Shown here: positions 19,512-29,030 of the stretch, piece after piece | How positions within the stretch are numbered: the stretch's first letter is position 1 | Layout of the letters: each line of letters begins with the position of its first letter | Assembly (NCBI GenBank): GCA_900548455.1 | Contig: URKQ01000005.1 | Coordinates: forward strand, 111,431-175,430 | DNA length: 64,000 bases | From: an uncultured Clostridium sp. | GTDB lineage: Bacteria; Bacillota; Clostridia; Clostridiales; Clostridiaceae | Direction: 5' to 3' | Translations under genes and position numbers: made by a program | The notes under the pieces: model-generated | Told to the model about the DNA's origin: nothing | Seen by the model: only the letters and a program-made list of their open reading frames with translations | The model's database searches: none

Positions 19512-21110
19512 TCAATCAACTCCTTGTTCTCTAGGTATCTCTAGTCCTGACATTAACAGTCCAAAGTTTGCATCTTTATCATCTGGTTTCAAAATACCAG
19601 CTACTTTTCCCTCAGTTATCACTGCAATTCTATGGCTTATACTCCTTAATTCAGCCAGTTCACTAGATGTTATTACAATTGTCATTCCAATTTCTTCATT
19701 GAGCTTAACTAATGTATCTAAAACCAACTTTTTAGCTCCTATATCTATTCCTCTTGTAGGTTCAGAGACAAATAAAATATTTGGTTTTAGTGCTAAAGCT
19801 CTTGCAATACATACCTTTTGCTGATTTCCTCCACTTAAACTTCTAGTATTTTGAGTAGGGCCTGTACATCTTATATCTAAATCCTTTATCATTTTCTCTG
19901 CCAAGGCTCTTATAGCTCTTGAATCTCCAAATTTCATAAAAGCTATTTTTTTAATATATTGTTTTTTTACCTCCATGGCTGTTACCGCAATATTAAGTTC
20001 TATAGATCTATCTAAAAGTAATCCAACATCTCTTCTATCTTCAGAGACAAAAGCAAGTCCAGCGTCTAATGCAGTCTTGGGACTATTTAGTTTTAATGGC
20101 TTTCCTGATATATATACCTCTCCACTACTTGGATAAAGCCCCATAATTCCATTTGCTATACCTATTTTGCCTTGTCCTGCAAGTCCACCTATACCTAATA
20201 TTTCACCTTTATATATATCTAGATTAATTCCTTTAACCCTCTCCCCAGGCATATCAACATTAAGATTTTTAATTTCAATTACCTTCTCTTTTTTAATCTG
20301 AATGTTTTCCTTTTCATGTCTTATAATTTCTAATTTACGTCCTACCATAAGTTCTGCTAATTCTATTACATTAGTTGATTTACTTTCTAATGTTTTAATA
20401 TGCTCTCCATCTCTTAGAATTGTAATATCACTAGCTACATTCATAACTTCATCTAATCTATGAGTAATAAAAATAATTGCTATACCTTTAGCTGCCAAGG
20501 ATCTCATTACTTCAATTAAAGTTTCTGCTTCACTTTCAGTAAGTACTGCTGTAGGTTCATCAAATACTAATACCTTAACGTTAGTCTTATCAATTTCTCT
20601 TGCAATTTCTACAAACTGCATATAACCAACAGGTAAAGTTGATACATAAGACATTTCATCAATACCTATTCCGATGGTTTCTAATGCTTTTTTTGAATCT
20701 TCTTCCATGGCCTTATTTTCTAAAACCTTCATGTTTTTCCCAAATATTTTACTTATCACAGTAGACTTAGTTATTTCCCTATTCACCTTTATATTTTCAG
20801 TAACAGTAAATCCCGGAATTAACATGAACTCTTGATGAACCATTCCTATACCAATATCCATAGCATCCTTTGGCGATTTAATCTCTACCTTCTTACCTTC
20901 TAGAAGAACTTCACCTTCAAAACCTCCAGTACTGTGTATTACCGGCATACCAAATAAAATATTCATTAAAGTTGATTTCCCTGCTCCATTCTCTCCTAGC
21001 AGAGCATGAATTTCTCCAGGTTTAATTTTTAGATTTATTCCCTTTAATACTTTATTTCCAAAATACTCCTTTTTTATATTCTCCATTTGGAGTACATATT
21101 CACTATTCAA
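19512..21110 (-). CDS. ABC transporter ATP-binding protein with two nucleotide-binding domains
   Basis: The 532-aa protein carries two ABC domains, as in sugar/nucleoside importers of the RbsA/YufO type. The first has Walker A LLGENGAGKST near residue 38 and Walker B VLVFDEPTAVLT; the second has a degenerate Walker A, GGLAGQGKIG, and a proper signature SLSGGNQQKVCIARAL. The degenerate second site is normal in this subfamily. The gene is followed by its two permeases with no gap and preceded by the DUF3798 lipoprotein gene after a terminator hairpin, so lipoprotein mRNA is probably made in excess. Confidence 0.9.
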   Translation of the reverse strand: MNSEYVLQMENIKKEYFGNKVLKGINLKIKPGEIHALLGENGAGKSTLMNILFGMPVIHSTGGFEGEVLLEGKKVEIKSPKDAMDIGIGMVHQEFMLIPGFTVTENIKVNREITKSTVISKIFGKNMKVLENKAMEEDSKKALETIGIGIDEMSYVSTLPVGYMQFVEIAREIDKTNVKVLVFDEPTAVLTESEAETLIEVMRSLAAKGIAIIFITHRLDEVMNVASDITILRDGEHIKTLESKSTNVIELAELMVGRKLEIIRHEKENIQIKKEKVIEIKNLNVDMPGERVKGINLDIYKGEILGIGGLAGQGKIGIANGIMGLYPSSGEVYISGKPLKLNSPKTALDAGLAFVSEDRRDVGLLLDRSIELNIAVTAMEVKKQYIKKIAFMKFGDSRAIRALAEKMIKDLDIRCTGPTQNTRSLSGGNQQKVCIARALALKPNILFVSEPTRGIDIGAKKLVLDTLVKLNEEIGMTIVITSSELAELRSISHRIAVITEGKVAGILKPDDKDANFGLLMSGLEIPREQGVD

Positions 21111-21166
21111 ATTATCCCCTCCATTGTAATGGCAGTCTTAAACTCGTTCAATTCTAATCCTACTTT

Positions 21167-21199
21167 TTAAAAATCTTCAAGAGGAATAACCTCTTGAAG
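21167..21199 (-). terminator. Internal terminator after DUF3798 lipoprotein gene
   Basis: A perfect 10-bp stem (21175-21184 with 21190-21199) is followed on the minus strand by ATTTTTAAAAA. It should attenuate transcription between the binding protein and the ATPase gene, a common arrangement for binding-protein importers. Confidence 0.8.
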
Positions 21200-21230
21200 A
21201 CTATAAATTAGAAAATTTAATAACTATTAT

Positions 21231-22379
21231 CTAAAAATCTATATAATCAGATAACAATAGATAATAATTATCATATGTCTTTTTAGTACCATTATCTGTA
21301 TATGGTGTAATAGTTATTTTTCCATCTATCTTACTGTTTAAAATCTCTGAAAGCTTTTCTTTATCATTTTTACCGTTAGTCTTTCCTTCTATATAAGCCA
21401 TGGCATATTCTGTACCAGCTTCAACAAAGAGCATATTTACTGGAACTGGCCATGTAGAGAACTTGCCTGATGCTCCTTTTTCTTTGATTTTCTTGCCAAT
21501 CTCATCAACTATAAAATCAATATTACCCTTCTTATCATCAGGAATCTCTATTCCTAAAGCTGCAGGATAAGCATGGTATGGTGATGGACAGCATTGTTGA
21601 GGGAATATAGCTCCTTCTGTTAATACGGATTTTATAAGCGGCTCCTGCATAGAACAATTTGTTGAGAAAAATGCTGTATCTTTTCCATATTCAGCTACTT
21701 TTCTAGGAACATCTTCTAAGATAAATTGTTGTGCACCTGGAACTCCTGCATCACCTGTTGGATCTGGTGCTGTAGCATCTACAAATTCTAATCCTAAGTC
21801 TTTACAAGTATCCTTTAATAATTCTCTTCTCTTTGCTAACATTTCATAGGACATATGTCTAGGGAATGAATAATGAACTAAAGTCTTGGCCCCTTGTTTT
21901 TTAGCTTGCTCAACTATAGTTTTACCCATACCTAATTCATCTGCCTGTAATATAACATCTGCTTTTCCGCCTATCATTGCTGGGTCTTCCCCTGGTACTC
22001 CTGCTATAAATAACATATCTGGGTTAGTTTCTCTTACCTTATCAATAGCTGCTGATGCTCCTGGGACAGCTTGAACAAATACAATAGCTTTAACATCTGG
22101 GTCAGATGCTAAGGTCAAAGTATTAGCAATTGTAGTTTCTTGCTCTTTCATAAAATTATCTGGGTAAGTTTGAAGTACTATCATATCTCCATACTTCTTC
22201 TTCATTTCTTCCGCTGCACGATATTCTTCTTCGCCCTGAGAAACAGTACCTGTTATAATTCCTATCTTATAGTTTTTCTTTTCATTTTCTTTTGATTCTG
22301 ATGGTTTTTTTGGTGTACAACCCACTGCCCCAACTACCATCAGTGCTGCTAAAACTACTGCCAAAATTCTTTTTTTCAA
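21231..22379 (-). CDS. DUF3798 family substrate-binding lipoprotein
   Basis: The 382-aa protein begins at a TTG (GGGGGTGG lies before it) and has a lipoprotein signal peptide with Cys21 in GAVGCTP. The rest resembles periplasmic binding-protein folds, with KIGIITGTVSQGEEEYRAAEEM at the mature N terminus; it matches the DUF3798 family. Its position at the head of an ABC import operon with BMP-type permeases indicates that it is the ligand-binding component anchored outside the membrane. Ligand unknown; the association of DUF3798 with this permease type is context-based. Confidence 0.85.
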   Translation of the reverse strand: MKKRILAVVLAALMVVGAVGCTPKKPSESKENEKKNYKIGIITGTVSQGEEEYRAAEEMKKKYGDMIVLQTYPDNFMKEQETTIANTLTLASDPDVKAIVFVQAVPGASAAIDKVRETNPDMLFIAGVPGEDPAMIGGKADVILQADELGMGKTIVEQAKKQGAKTLVHYSFPRHMSYEMLAKRRELLKDTCKDLGLEFVDATAPDPTGDAGVPGAQQFILEDVPRKVAEYGKDTAFFSTNCSMQEPLIKSVLTEGAIFPQQCCPSPYHAYPAALGIEIPDDKKGNIDFIVDEIGKKIKEKGASGKFSTWPVPVNMLFVEAGTEYAMAYIEGKTNGKNDKEKLSEILNSKIDGKITITPYTDNGTKKTYDNYYLLLSDYIDF

Positions 22380-22482
22380 GATTCCACCCCCATAATTTAT
22401 TAATGTATAGCTCTACCTTTATAAAGCTAAATATTAATATACATTTACCAGTACTATGTATATTCTCATTTTTACCAAATAT

Positions 22483-22523
22483 GAAGACCCTACAAAAGTA
22501 ATATTCACTTTTATAGAGTCTTC
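22483..22523 (-). terminator. Terminator-like hairpin after aroK
   Basis: A 17-bp stem with few mismatches (22483-22499 with 22507-22523) directly follows the aroK stop. The trailing T run is poor (ATATTTGG), so efficiency is uncertain. Confidence 0.55.
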
Positions 22524-22524
22524 A

Positions 22525-23028
22525 TTATTTAGATGTTATGTTCTTACTTATGTTAATAATTTCCTTTAATGTATCTTCAATATCATAATTATTATCAACT
22601 TCAATATGGCAATATTTCTTATATAAATCATACCTTTCATTGTAAAGATTATATATCTTAGTTACATCATCTTTTAGAAGAGGTCTAGATAAATTATCCA
22701 CATCTCTTAATATATTTTCAGGTAACCTGTGAATAAAAATGACATATCCACAACTTCTTAAAATCTCTCCATTGATTTCCCTCTTTATAACTCCACCGCC
22801 TGTAGCAATTATAGTATTATTATACTTATCTAATTCTTTTACAACTTCACTTTCTCTATCTCTAAAATAGGATTCTCCTATCTTAAACATATCTTCTATA
22901 GTCATATTATACTTTTCTACTATATACTCATCTAAATCCAAAAAGTTCATGGATAATTTTTTACTTAAGATTTTTCCTATGGTGGTCTTTCCACATCCCG
23001 GCATGCCAATAAGAATAATATTATTCAT
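22525..23028 (-). CDS. aroK: Shikimate kinase
   Basis: The 167-aa protein has the P-loop IGMPGCGKTTIGK at residues 5-17, the shikimate-binding LDLDEYI, the FRDRESEVVKEL block and the GGGVI motif. It phosphorylates shikimate at the 3-hydroxyl in aromatic amino acid synthesis. It is the last gene of aroB-aroA-aroC-aroK and lies 12 bases after chorismate synthase. Length and motifs are normal for AroK/AroL. Confidence 0.95.
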   Translation of the reverse strand: MNNIILIGMPGCGKTTIGKILSKKLSMNFLDLDEYIVEKYNMTIEDMFKIGESYFRDRESEVVKELDKYNNTIIATGGGVIKREINGEILRSCGYVIFIHRLPENILRDVDNLSRPLLKDDVTKIYNLYNERYDLYKKYCHIEVDNNYDIEDTLKEIINISKNITSK

Positions 23029-23040
23029 ATAATCTCCACC

Positions 23041-24120
23041 TTACCCCTGAAGTAAAATATCTAAAATAGAAATTGCTACAGCACACTCAATAACAGGTAC
23101 AGACCTTTGAACTATACATGGGTCATGTCTTCCTTCTATTTCTAGAATATCATTTCTATTAGTATTAAGATTAATTGTCCTTTGCTTTTGTCCTATGGAT
23201 GAAGTTGGCTTTATAGCTACAGAAAAAATTATAGGCATACCCGTAGTAATTCCACCTAATATACCTCCATTATGATTTTCATATGTTTTAATTATGTCAT
23301 TATCAAAATAATACTCATCCTTTGCTTGACTACCATATAGTTTGGAAATTTCAAACCCATCTCCAAATTCAACTCCTTTAACTCCAGGAATTGAAAATAA
23401 CATCTGTGAAATTACACTTTCTACTGAATCAAACATGGGACTTCCTAATCCTACAGGCAAGTTAATAATAGCACCTTCTATTATTCCTCCCACAGAGTCT
23501 AGATTTTCCTTAGCTTCAATAATTTTTAGTTTCATTTTTTCCTGAGATTCTTTATTTAATGTTGGAAACTCCATAGTTGAAAGGTTTCCTAGCGTTTTAA
23601 AATCTACCTTTACTTTGTCAAAGGTCTCATCTTTTATATTATTAATACTCTTTATATGGGAACCAATATATATATCTTTTGTTTTTAATATTTCCTTACA
23701 AATAGCTCCTGCAAAAACTATTAATGCTGTTAACCTTCCTGAAAAGTGACCACCACCTCTATAATCATTAAAGCCACTATACTTTATCATTGCTGGGTAA
23801 TCTGCATGACTTGGTCTTGGCATTACCTTTAACTTAGAATAATCCTTAGATATTGTATTTGTATTTTCAATTATAGCTGATATAGGTGCTCCTGTAGTTT
23901 TCCCCTCAAATATACCGCTCAATACTCTTGGTATATCCTTCTCTTTTCTTGAAGTAGAATATTGATTTTGCCCAGGTGCCCTTCTTCTTAGCTCCTTATG
24001 AACATTTTCAAAGTCTATATCATACCCAGCGGGCATCCCATCTATAACTACACCTATGGCTTCTCCATGAGACTCACCAAATATAGATATTTTAAGCTTA
24101 TTTCCTATTATTGAGCTCAT
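23041..24120 (-). CDS. aroC: Chorismate synthase
   Basis: The 359-aa protein has the three family signatures: GESHGEAIGVVIDGMPAG at residues 15-32, the RPSHADYPAMIKY block, and the C-terminal GRHDPCIVQRSVPVIE. It converts 5-enolpyruvylshikimate 3-phosphate to chorismate using reduced FMN. Its start overlaps the end of aroA by 23 bases, so translation is coupled. Conserved active-site His17 and the later GRHDP His are present. Confidence 0.96.
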   Translation of the reverse strand: MSSIIGNKLKISIFGESHGEAIGVVIDGMPAGYDIDFENVHKELRRRAPGQNQYSTSRKEKDIPRVLSGIFEGKTTGAPISAIIENTNTISKDYSKLKVMPRPSHADYPAMIKYSGFNDYRGGGHFSGRLTALIVFAGAICKEILKTKDIYIGSHIKSINNIKDETFDKVKVDFKTLGNLSTMEFPTLNKESQEKMKLKIIEAKENLDSVGGIIEGAIINLPVGLGSPMFDSVESVISQMLFSIPGVKGVEFGDGFEISKLYGSQAKDEYYFDNDIIKTYENHNGGILGGITTGMPIIFSVAIKPTSSIGQKQRTINLNTNRNDILEIEGRHDPCIVQRSVPVIECAVAISILDILLQG

Positions 24121-25384
24121 CTACTTTCCCTCCTAACAAAATATAATCTTCATAAAAATTAGGATAAGACTTTTCTATAGAATTAGCTTCCTCTATTACA
24201 ACTGGATTTTTAGCTCTCGTAGCTGCAATAGATAAAGCCATAGCAATTCTATGATCATTATGAGAACTTACAGTTCCTCCTTGAAATTCATTAATACCTT
24301 CTATTATGAGGGAATCCTCCAACTCAGTAATCTTAGCTCCCATTTTGTTTAGCTCTTTAGTTATAGCCATAAGTCTATCGCATTCTTTTGTTCTTACACG
24401 TTTAGCATTTAATATTTTAGTTGTCCCCTGAGATAAACTTCCCAGCACTGCAAGAATTGGAACTAAGTCTGGACAATCTGAAACATCTATATCAATACCC
24501 TTTGTTTTAGATGGTTTAGCACAAACGTTATCACCATTTCTAACTACTAAAGCACCCATTCTCTTTAGTATGTCAATTATAACTTTATCTCCTTGCAATG
24601 AATTTTCCTTAAGTCCTTTACAATGAATTGAAGATCCAATAGCCCCTGCAACTAAAAAGAATGCTCCTTGAGAATAATCCCCTTCTATATAGTAATCTTT
24701 AGCCTCATAACTTTGATTACCTTTAATTTTAAATGTTTTATAATCTTGATTTTCAATTATAATTCCAAAGCACCTTAAAACATCTAATGTCAAATCTACA
24801 TATCCCTTAGACTCTAACTTATTTATAATATGTATTTCTGAATCTCCGTCTAACATAGGTAATGCAAACATGAGTCCAGTTATAAATTGAGAACTTACAT
24901 TACCCTCTACCTTATATATACCACTTTTTAATCCACCACTTATATGAAGGGGTAATCCCCCTTCATCAGCGAAATAACTAACATTTTTTTTATCAAAGAT
25001 TTCATAATAAGGTTTTAAGGGTCTTTCTCCTAACTTTCCACTTCCGCAAAAAACATAATTTCCATGACGTATTAATGAAACTGGAATTAAAAATCTAAGG
25101 GTGGAACCTGATTCATTACAATCTAAACTTATTTCATCCTTATAGAAATTAAAAATATCTTTTCCATCAATCATTAAAGAATTTTCATCCTTCTTCACCT
25201 TTACTCCAAGGTTTTCCATAATATTCAAAGTAGCTAAAATATCTTTTGAATACTGCACATTGAAAATTTTGCATACTCCCCTGGATAGAGACGCTGCTAT
25301 TATGCCTCGATGTCCTAAACTCTTTGAAGGCGGAATGATAACTTCCCCTTTTAATAAAGAAGGTTTAATTATTACTTTTTCCAT
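24098..25384 (-). CDS. aroA: 3-phosphoshikimate 1-carboxyvinyltransferase (EPSP synthase)
   Basis: The 428-aa protein shows the N-terminal PPSKSLGHRGIIAA (residues 18-31), with the catalytic Lys-Ser pair, the ESGSTLRFLIP motif near residue 88, and the C-terminal VRTKECDRL and SHNDHRIAMALSIAA motifs. It adds the enolpyruvyl group from PEP to shikimate 3-phosphate. It lies between aroB (14 bases) and aroC (overlap). The canonical N-A-G-T block seen in class I enzymes is here ESGST, which is common in clostridial AroA. Confidence 0.96.
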   Translation of the reverse strand: MEKVIIKPSLLKGEVIIPPSKSLGHRGIIAASLSRGVCKIFNVQYSKDILATLNIMENLGVKVKKDENSLMIDGKDIFNFYKDEISLDCNESGSTLRFLIPVSLIRHGNYVFCGSGKLGERPLKPYYEIFDKKNVSYFADEGGLPLHISGGLKSGIYKVEGNVSSQFITGLMFALPMLDGDSEIHIINKLESKGYVDLTLDVLRCFGIIIENQDYKTFKIKGNQSYEAKDYYIEGDYSQGAFFLVAGAIGSSIHCKGLKENSLQGDKVIIDILKRMGALVVRNGDNVCAKPSKTKGIDIDVSDCPDLVPILAVLGSLSQGTTKILNAKRVRTKECDRLMAITKELNKMGAKITELEDSLIIEGINEFQGGTVSSHNDHRIAMALSIAATRAKNPVVIEEANSIEKSYPNFYEDYILLGGKVDELNNRK

Positions 25385-25398
25385 TAACTTATCCTACC

Positions 25399-26460
25399 TT
25401 ATAAATATTTTTTCATTTCATCTATAGGAACATTTTTAATAAAGCTTTCCCCTATATCCTTTAGGAGAACTAAATTAATATTTTTATTAATATTTTTCTT
25501 ATCAAAATTAATAGCTTCTAAAAGTTCATTCTTTGCAAAATTATCCTCTTCATAGGGCAAATTGAATTTTATCAAAAGACTTTTAATTCTTTCACTTAAT
25601 CCAGCTTTACTTATTCCTAACTCTTCGCTTTTCACCGTTATCTTATACATTCCTACAGCTACGGCTTCCCCATGGGATAATCCAGTATAATTTTGCAACT
25701 TTTCAATGGCATGACCTATAGTGTGCCCAAAATTTAAAATCATCCGTTCTCCCGTATCCTTCTCATCTATTTGTACTACTTCTTTTTTTATATTGCAGCA
25801 GGTATATATTATATAGTCCATGGACTCCATTAACTCTTTATAATCTTTAATTTCTTTTAACCTGGAAAATAAATTAGCATCTTTTATAAGTCCATATTTA
25901 ATTACTTCACCTAATCCATCATTTATAAATTTTTTATCTAATGTATTTAAAACTTCCGGATCAATATATACTGCCTTGGGATGATAAAAACTTCCTATTA
26001 AATTCTTTCCTTGAGGTAAATCTACTGCAACCTTACCCCCTATTGAAGAATCTATTTGTGCTAAAAGTGAAGTTGGAACTTGTATAAAAGGAATTCCTCT
26101 TAATAAAGTAGAAGCGCAAAATCCTGTAAGATCTCCTACAACTCCACCACCTAAAGCTATTATTAAATTTCCTCTATTTATTTTAAAATCTAATAAATCA
26201 CTATACAATTTTAATAAAGATTCAACGGACTTACTTTTCTCTCCTGGTGGTATAACTATTTTCAATGTATTATACCCCTTGGCCCTCAAAGATTTCTCTA
26301 CAATATCTCCGTAATATTTATTAACATTGTCATCTGTTATTATTGCTATTTTATCTCCATTATATATTTTACTAATTGCTGATCCAATTTCTTTTATTAA
26401 ACCACGGTCTATTATAATGTTGTAACTTCCGCTACTTAACTGAACATCTATATTCTTCAT
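25399..26460 (-). CDS. aroB: 3-dehydroquinate synthase
   Basis: The 353-aa protein carries the NAD-binding PPGEKSKS and ALGGGVVGDLTGFCAST blocks (residues 90-125), the VPTSLLAQIDSSIGGKVAVD motif and the metal-binding ILNFGHTIGHAIE and SHGEAVAVGM motifs. It makes 3-dehydroquinate from DAHP and opens the aroBACK set. Genes for DAHP synthase, AroD and AroE are not adjacent. The leader contains an unusual GC-richer block described separately; no T-box could be recognised. Confidence 0.95.
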   Translation of the reverse strand: MKNIDVQLSSGSYNIIIDRGLIKEIGSAISKIYNGDKIAIITDDNVNKYYGDIVEKSLRAKGYNTLKIVIPPGEKSKSVESLLKLYSDLLDFKINRGNLIIALGGGVVGDLTGFCASTLLRGIPFIQVPTSLLAQIDSSIGGKVAVDLPQGKNLIGSFYHPKAVYIDPEVLNTLDKKFINDGLGEVIKYGLIKDANLFSRLKEIKDYKELMESMDYIIYTCCNIKKEVVQIDEKDTGERMILNFGHTIGHAIEKLQNYTGLSHGEAVAVGMYKITVKSEELGISKAGLSERIKSLLIKFNLPYEEDNFAKNELLEAINFDKKNINKNINLVLLKDIGESFIKNVPIDEMKKYL

Positions 26461-26508
26461 ATATTTTATTGCTCCTTACTTCTTAACACATATTGAGTAT
26501 CTCTCCTT

Positions 26509-26663
26509 GAACCATAGGGGTCAGCGTCCCCTTCCAACCCCATTAGGAAAAGCCGTGCAGAAGAATCAAATTAAGAATTTAAAATTAGGAGTTAAAAATG
26601 AATGAAGAAATTCCAATGGAATTTCAACAACAATTTTGCATTTTACATTCTAAATTTTAAATA
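26509..26663. repeat. Compositionally odd intergenic element in aroB leader/CPBP gap
   Basis: The 356-base gap 26461-26816 holds no gene. The part at 26509-26560 is GC-richer than its surroundings and has a short hairpin (GGGG-loop-CCCC around 26517-26532). It is followed by AT-rich repetitive stretches (AATTAAGAATTTAAAATTAGG) and a palindrome GAAATTCCAATGGAATTTC at 26606-26624. Such mixtures of TTAAGAATT runs and short palindromes are common in intergenic repeat families of clostridia; membership is inferred. Confidence 0.4.
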
Positions 26664-26742
26664 AACGTTTTAAACCTGCACATTCTATCACTTTATTTTA
26701 CCACAGAGCCTATTAATTTCTCCACGTGTACATTTTTCATTA

Positions 26743-26770
26743 TTGTTCCACATGTTTCATATGATATAAT
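26743..26770 (+). promoter_or_regulatory. SigA-type promoter of CPBP protease gene
   Basis: TTGTTC (26743-26748) and a perfect TATAAT (26765-26770) are separated by 16 bases, about 46 bases before the start codon. Confidence 0.6.
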
Positions 26771-26816
26771 ATAACTTGAAAAATATGTATATATAACTTT
26801 ATTTAGGAGGGTCGCA

Positions 26817-27725
26817 ATGTTAACTTATTTAAACAATTCTACTATGCTTGAGGAAAGCAAAAAAGCAAAACATAAATTTAATCCTGTAGTTAATATTCTT
26901 ATATCTATTGTATTATTTATAGTTACTCAATTGGTTCTTATTTTACCTACATCTTTAATTTATTCATTTCATGGAGGTATATCTAGTGCTTTTACTCCTT
27001 CTAACTTTAATTCCCTAGTGGCTTTATTTTCCACTGTAGTTCTAATTATTATATGTATTGTATACTGTAGATTTATTGAAAAAAGAAGTCTTCGATCTAT
27101 AGGTATTATAAAAAAAGGATTCTTTAAAGAGTACGGTAAAGGCCTCTTAGTTGGTTTTATTATGTTCTCTGGTTTAGTTTTAATTCTTATGGTAACAGGT
27201 AACATTAATTATGAAGGATTAACCTCTCCTTTTAATCCTATTATCCTTGTTTTCTTATTAGGATATTTATTTCAAGGAGCTAGTGAAGAATTTCTTTGTA
27301 GAGGGTTTTTAATGAACTCTATAGGGGCTAAAAATGGTGCTATTGCAGGAATTATAATTAACTCAGTGTACTTTAGTTTACTTCACATATTTAATCCTGG
27401 ATTTTCCTTTCTACCCTTTTTGAACATCGTTTTAGTTGGGTTGTTTTTTTCACTATACGCTTATAGAACAGATAACATAATTGGTGTTTGTGCAATACAC
27501 TCTATGTGGAATTTTGCCCAAGGAAATATCTATGGGATCTCTGTAAGTGGAACTGGTTTTGATCCCTCTGTTTTAGATGTGGGTACAATGAAAAGTTCTC
27601 TTGTTGCAGGCGGAGTTTTTGGTGCTGAGGGTGGACTTGCATGTACTATTGTTTTACTTATTTCCTTAGCACTAATAATTTATTTGCCTAAAAAATCAGC
27701 TTCTATTTCTAATCAAGGATTCTAA
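26817..27725 (+). CDS. CPBP family intramembrane metalloprotease/glutamic endopeptidase
   Basis: The 302-aa membrane protein has about eight hydrophobic segments. The CPBP (Abi/Rce1-like) motifs are present: EEFLCRGFLMN near residue 157 (EExxxR), a His in YFSLLHIFNPG, and the third motif HSMWNFAQG. Family members are intramembrane proteases; in firmicutes they are linked to bacteriocin self-immunity or protein processing. AGGAGGG precedes the ATG and a clear promoter and terminator flank the gene, so it is a single-gene unit. Substrate unknown. Confidence 0.88.
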   Translation: MLTYLNNSTMLEESKKAKHKFNPVVNILISIVLFIVTQLVLILPTSLIYSFHGGISSAFTPSNFNSLVALFSTVVLIIICIVYCRFIEKRSLRSIGIIKKGFFKEYGKGLLVGFIMFSGLVLILMVTGNINYEGLTSPFNPIILVFLLGYLFQGASEEFLCRGFLMNSIGAKNGAIAGIIINSVYFSLLHIFNPGFSFLPFLNIVLVGLFFSLYAYRTDNIIGVCAIHSMWNFAQGNIYGISVSGTGFDPSVLDVGTMKSSLVAGGVFGAEGGLACTIVLLISLALIIYLPKKSASISNQGF

Positions 27726-27742
27726 GTTTCCTTAAATAGTAA

Positions 27743-27792
27743 AAGCGTTACAACCCTTATAATCTATAACTAAGTTGTAACGCTTCTTTTTT
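27743..27792. terminator. Terminator of CPBP gene, possibly shared
   Basis: A 12-bp perfect stem (27743-27754 with 27774-27785) is followed on the plus strand by CTTTTTT. It lies between two convergent genes and partly overlaps the end of the ArsC-like gene. Confidence 0.8.
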
Positions 27793-28150
27793 ATATTCCC
27801 AGTACTTCTTTATATTTATCTTCTTTAAAACCAGGAATAACTTCATTTTCCATAACTAATAGTGGTCTTTTTACTAACATACCGTTTGTAGAAAGTAAAA
27901 GAATACATTCTTCTTTACTCATATCTTTTATTTTATCCTTTAAATTCATCTCTCTATATACAACTCCAGATGTATTAAAAAACTTTTTAACCTCTAAACC
28001 ACTTTTATCTATCCATTTTTCTAATTCTTCCTTACTTGGATTGTTTTCAACTATATGTCTATCCTCAAATTCCACACCATTTTCTAATAAAAATTTTCTT
28101 GCTTTAACGCAAGTGGAACATTTAGGATATTCTAAAAATAATATGCTCAT
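27791..28150 (-). CDS. ArsC/Spx family protein
   Basis: The 119-aa protein has a thioredoxin-like fold typical of the ArsC/Spx/YusI group, with CSTCVKARKFL (CxxC at residues 11-14) at the N terminus. The middle DKSGLEVKKFFNTSGVVYREMNLKD and the C-terminal KRPLLV motifs match glutaredoxin-type arsenate reductase-like proteins. These may reduce arsenate or act as redox regulators; no ars genes are nearby, so arsenate reduction is not supported by context. It appears monocistronic. Confidence 0.85.
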   Translation of the reverse strand: MSILFLEYPKCSTCVKARKFLLENGVEFEDRHIVENNPSKEELEKWIDKSGLEVKKFFNTSGVVYREMNLKDKIKDMSKEECILLLSTNGMLVKRPLLVMENEVIPGFKEDKYKEVLGI

Positions 28151-28330
28151 TACTATTCCTCCTTATCGAAAATAATTACTCATTAATATTTATTATACTT
28201 CATTGCCGTTCATTTAAAAATATTATTTTTCAAAATCTCTTATTTATTCTATAGTAATTTTTGGTATAATCAACTTAAATAAATAAGCTCTGTAGCAATA
28301 TAAATTGCTCATAATAAGGAGATGAAAAAT

Positions 28331-28873
28331 ATGAAACCACTTTTTACTGATAGATTAATTTTAAGACCTTGGAATATAGATGACCTTGATGACTTTTATA
28401 AATATGCTAAAAATCCTAAAGTTGGTCCTAATGCTGGATGGCCTCCACATGAAAGTAAAGAGAAATCTCTTGAAATTCTTAAATCTTTTATAAAAAATGA
28501 TGAGGTGCGAGCTATTGTATATAAAGAAAATAATATGGTTATTGGGTCCATTGGTGTTCATCCTGATAAAAAAAGGCTAAATCCTAACTCTAAAATGATT
28601 GGCTATGTTCTATCTGAGGATTATTGGGGAATGGGCATAATGACTGAAGCTGTAAAAGAAGTTTTAAGACATCTATTTGAAGATGAATGTGTAGATATCG
28701 TTTCATGTTACCATTATCCTTTTAATAATAAATCTAAAAAGGTGATTGAAAAATCAGGCTTTTCTTACGAAGGTACACTACGAAAAGCTACAAGACATTA
28801 TAACGGAAAAATATATGATGATGTTTGTTATTCCTTAATAAAGGAAGATTACTTTACAAACTATAAGCATTAA
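28331..28873 (+). CDS. GNAT family N-acetyltransferase (RimJ/RimL type)
   Basis: The protein has 180 aa from the chosen ATG. The AAGGAG at 28316-28321 abuts the first ATG of the frame (28322), so the second ATG at 28331 fits better. The N-terminal FTDRLILRPWNIDDLDDFYKY, the IGYVLSEDYWGMGIMTEAVKEVL acetyl-CoA block and the FNNKSKKVIEKSGFSYEGTLRKA block are the hallmarks of RimJ/RimL-like acetyltransferases. The acceptor is unknown; ribosomal protein or small-molecule acetylation are both possible. Confidence 0.88.
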   Translation: MKPLFTDRLILRPWNIDDLDDFYKYAKNPKVGPNAGWPPHESKEKSLEILKSFIKNDEVRAIVYKENNMVIGSIGVHPDKKRLNPNSKMIGYVLSEDYWGMGIMTEAVKEVLRHLFEDECVDIVSCYHYPFNNKSKKVIEKSGFSYEGTLRKATRHYNGKIYDDVCYSLIKEDYFTNYKH

Positions 28874-28883
28874 TTAAACTTTA

Positions 28884-28922
28884 AAATGAGGTACTACAAC
28901 GTTAGGTAGTACCTCATTTATT
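28884..28922 (+). terminator. Terminator of acetyltransferase gene
   Basis: A perfect 14-bp stem (28884-28897 with 28906-28919) is followed by a short T-rich tail. The U run is modest. Confidence 0.7.
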
Positions 28923-29030
28923 TTGGGTATTTCAGATGCAAATAATGGTATCTTACTCCTGCAATACTATCCTCCGATGATTACACTCTATACAATAAAT
29001 ATATACTTATTAAAATTGAGGAGGGCTCAT

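Noticed and set aside
26461..26560. T-box or riboswitch before aroB
   Set aside because: No T-box core sequence and no known riboswitch consensus could be matched; only a short GGGG/CCCC hairpin is seen.
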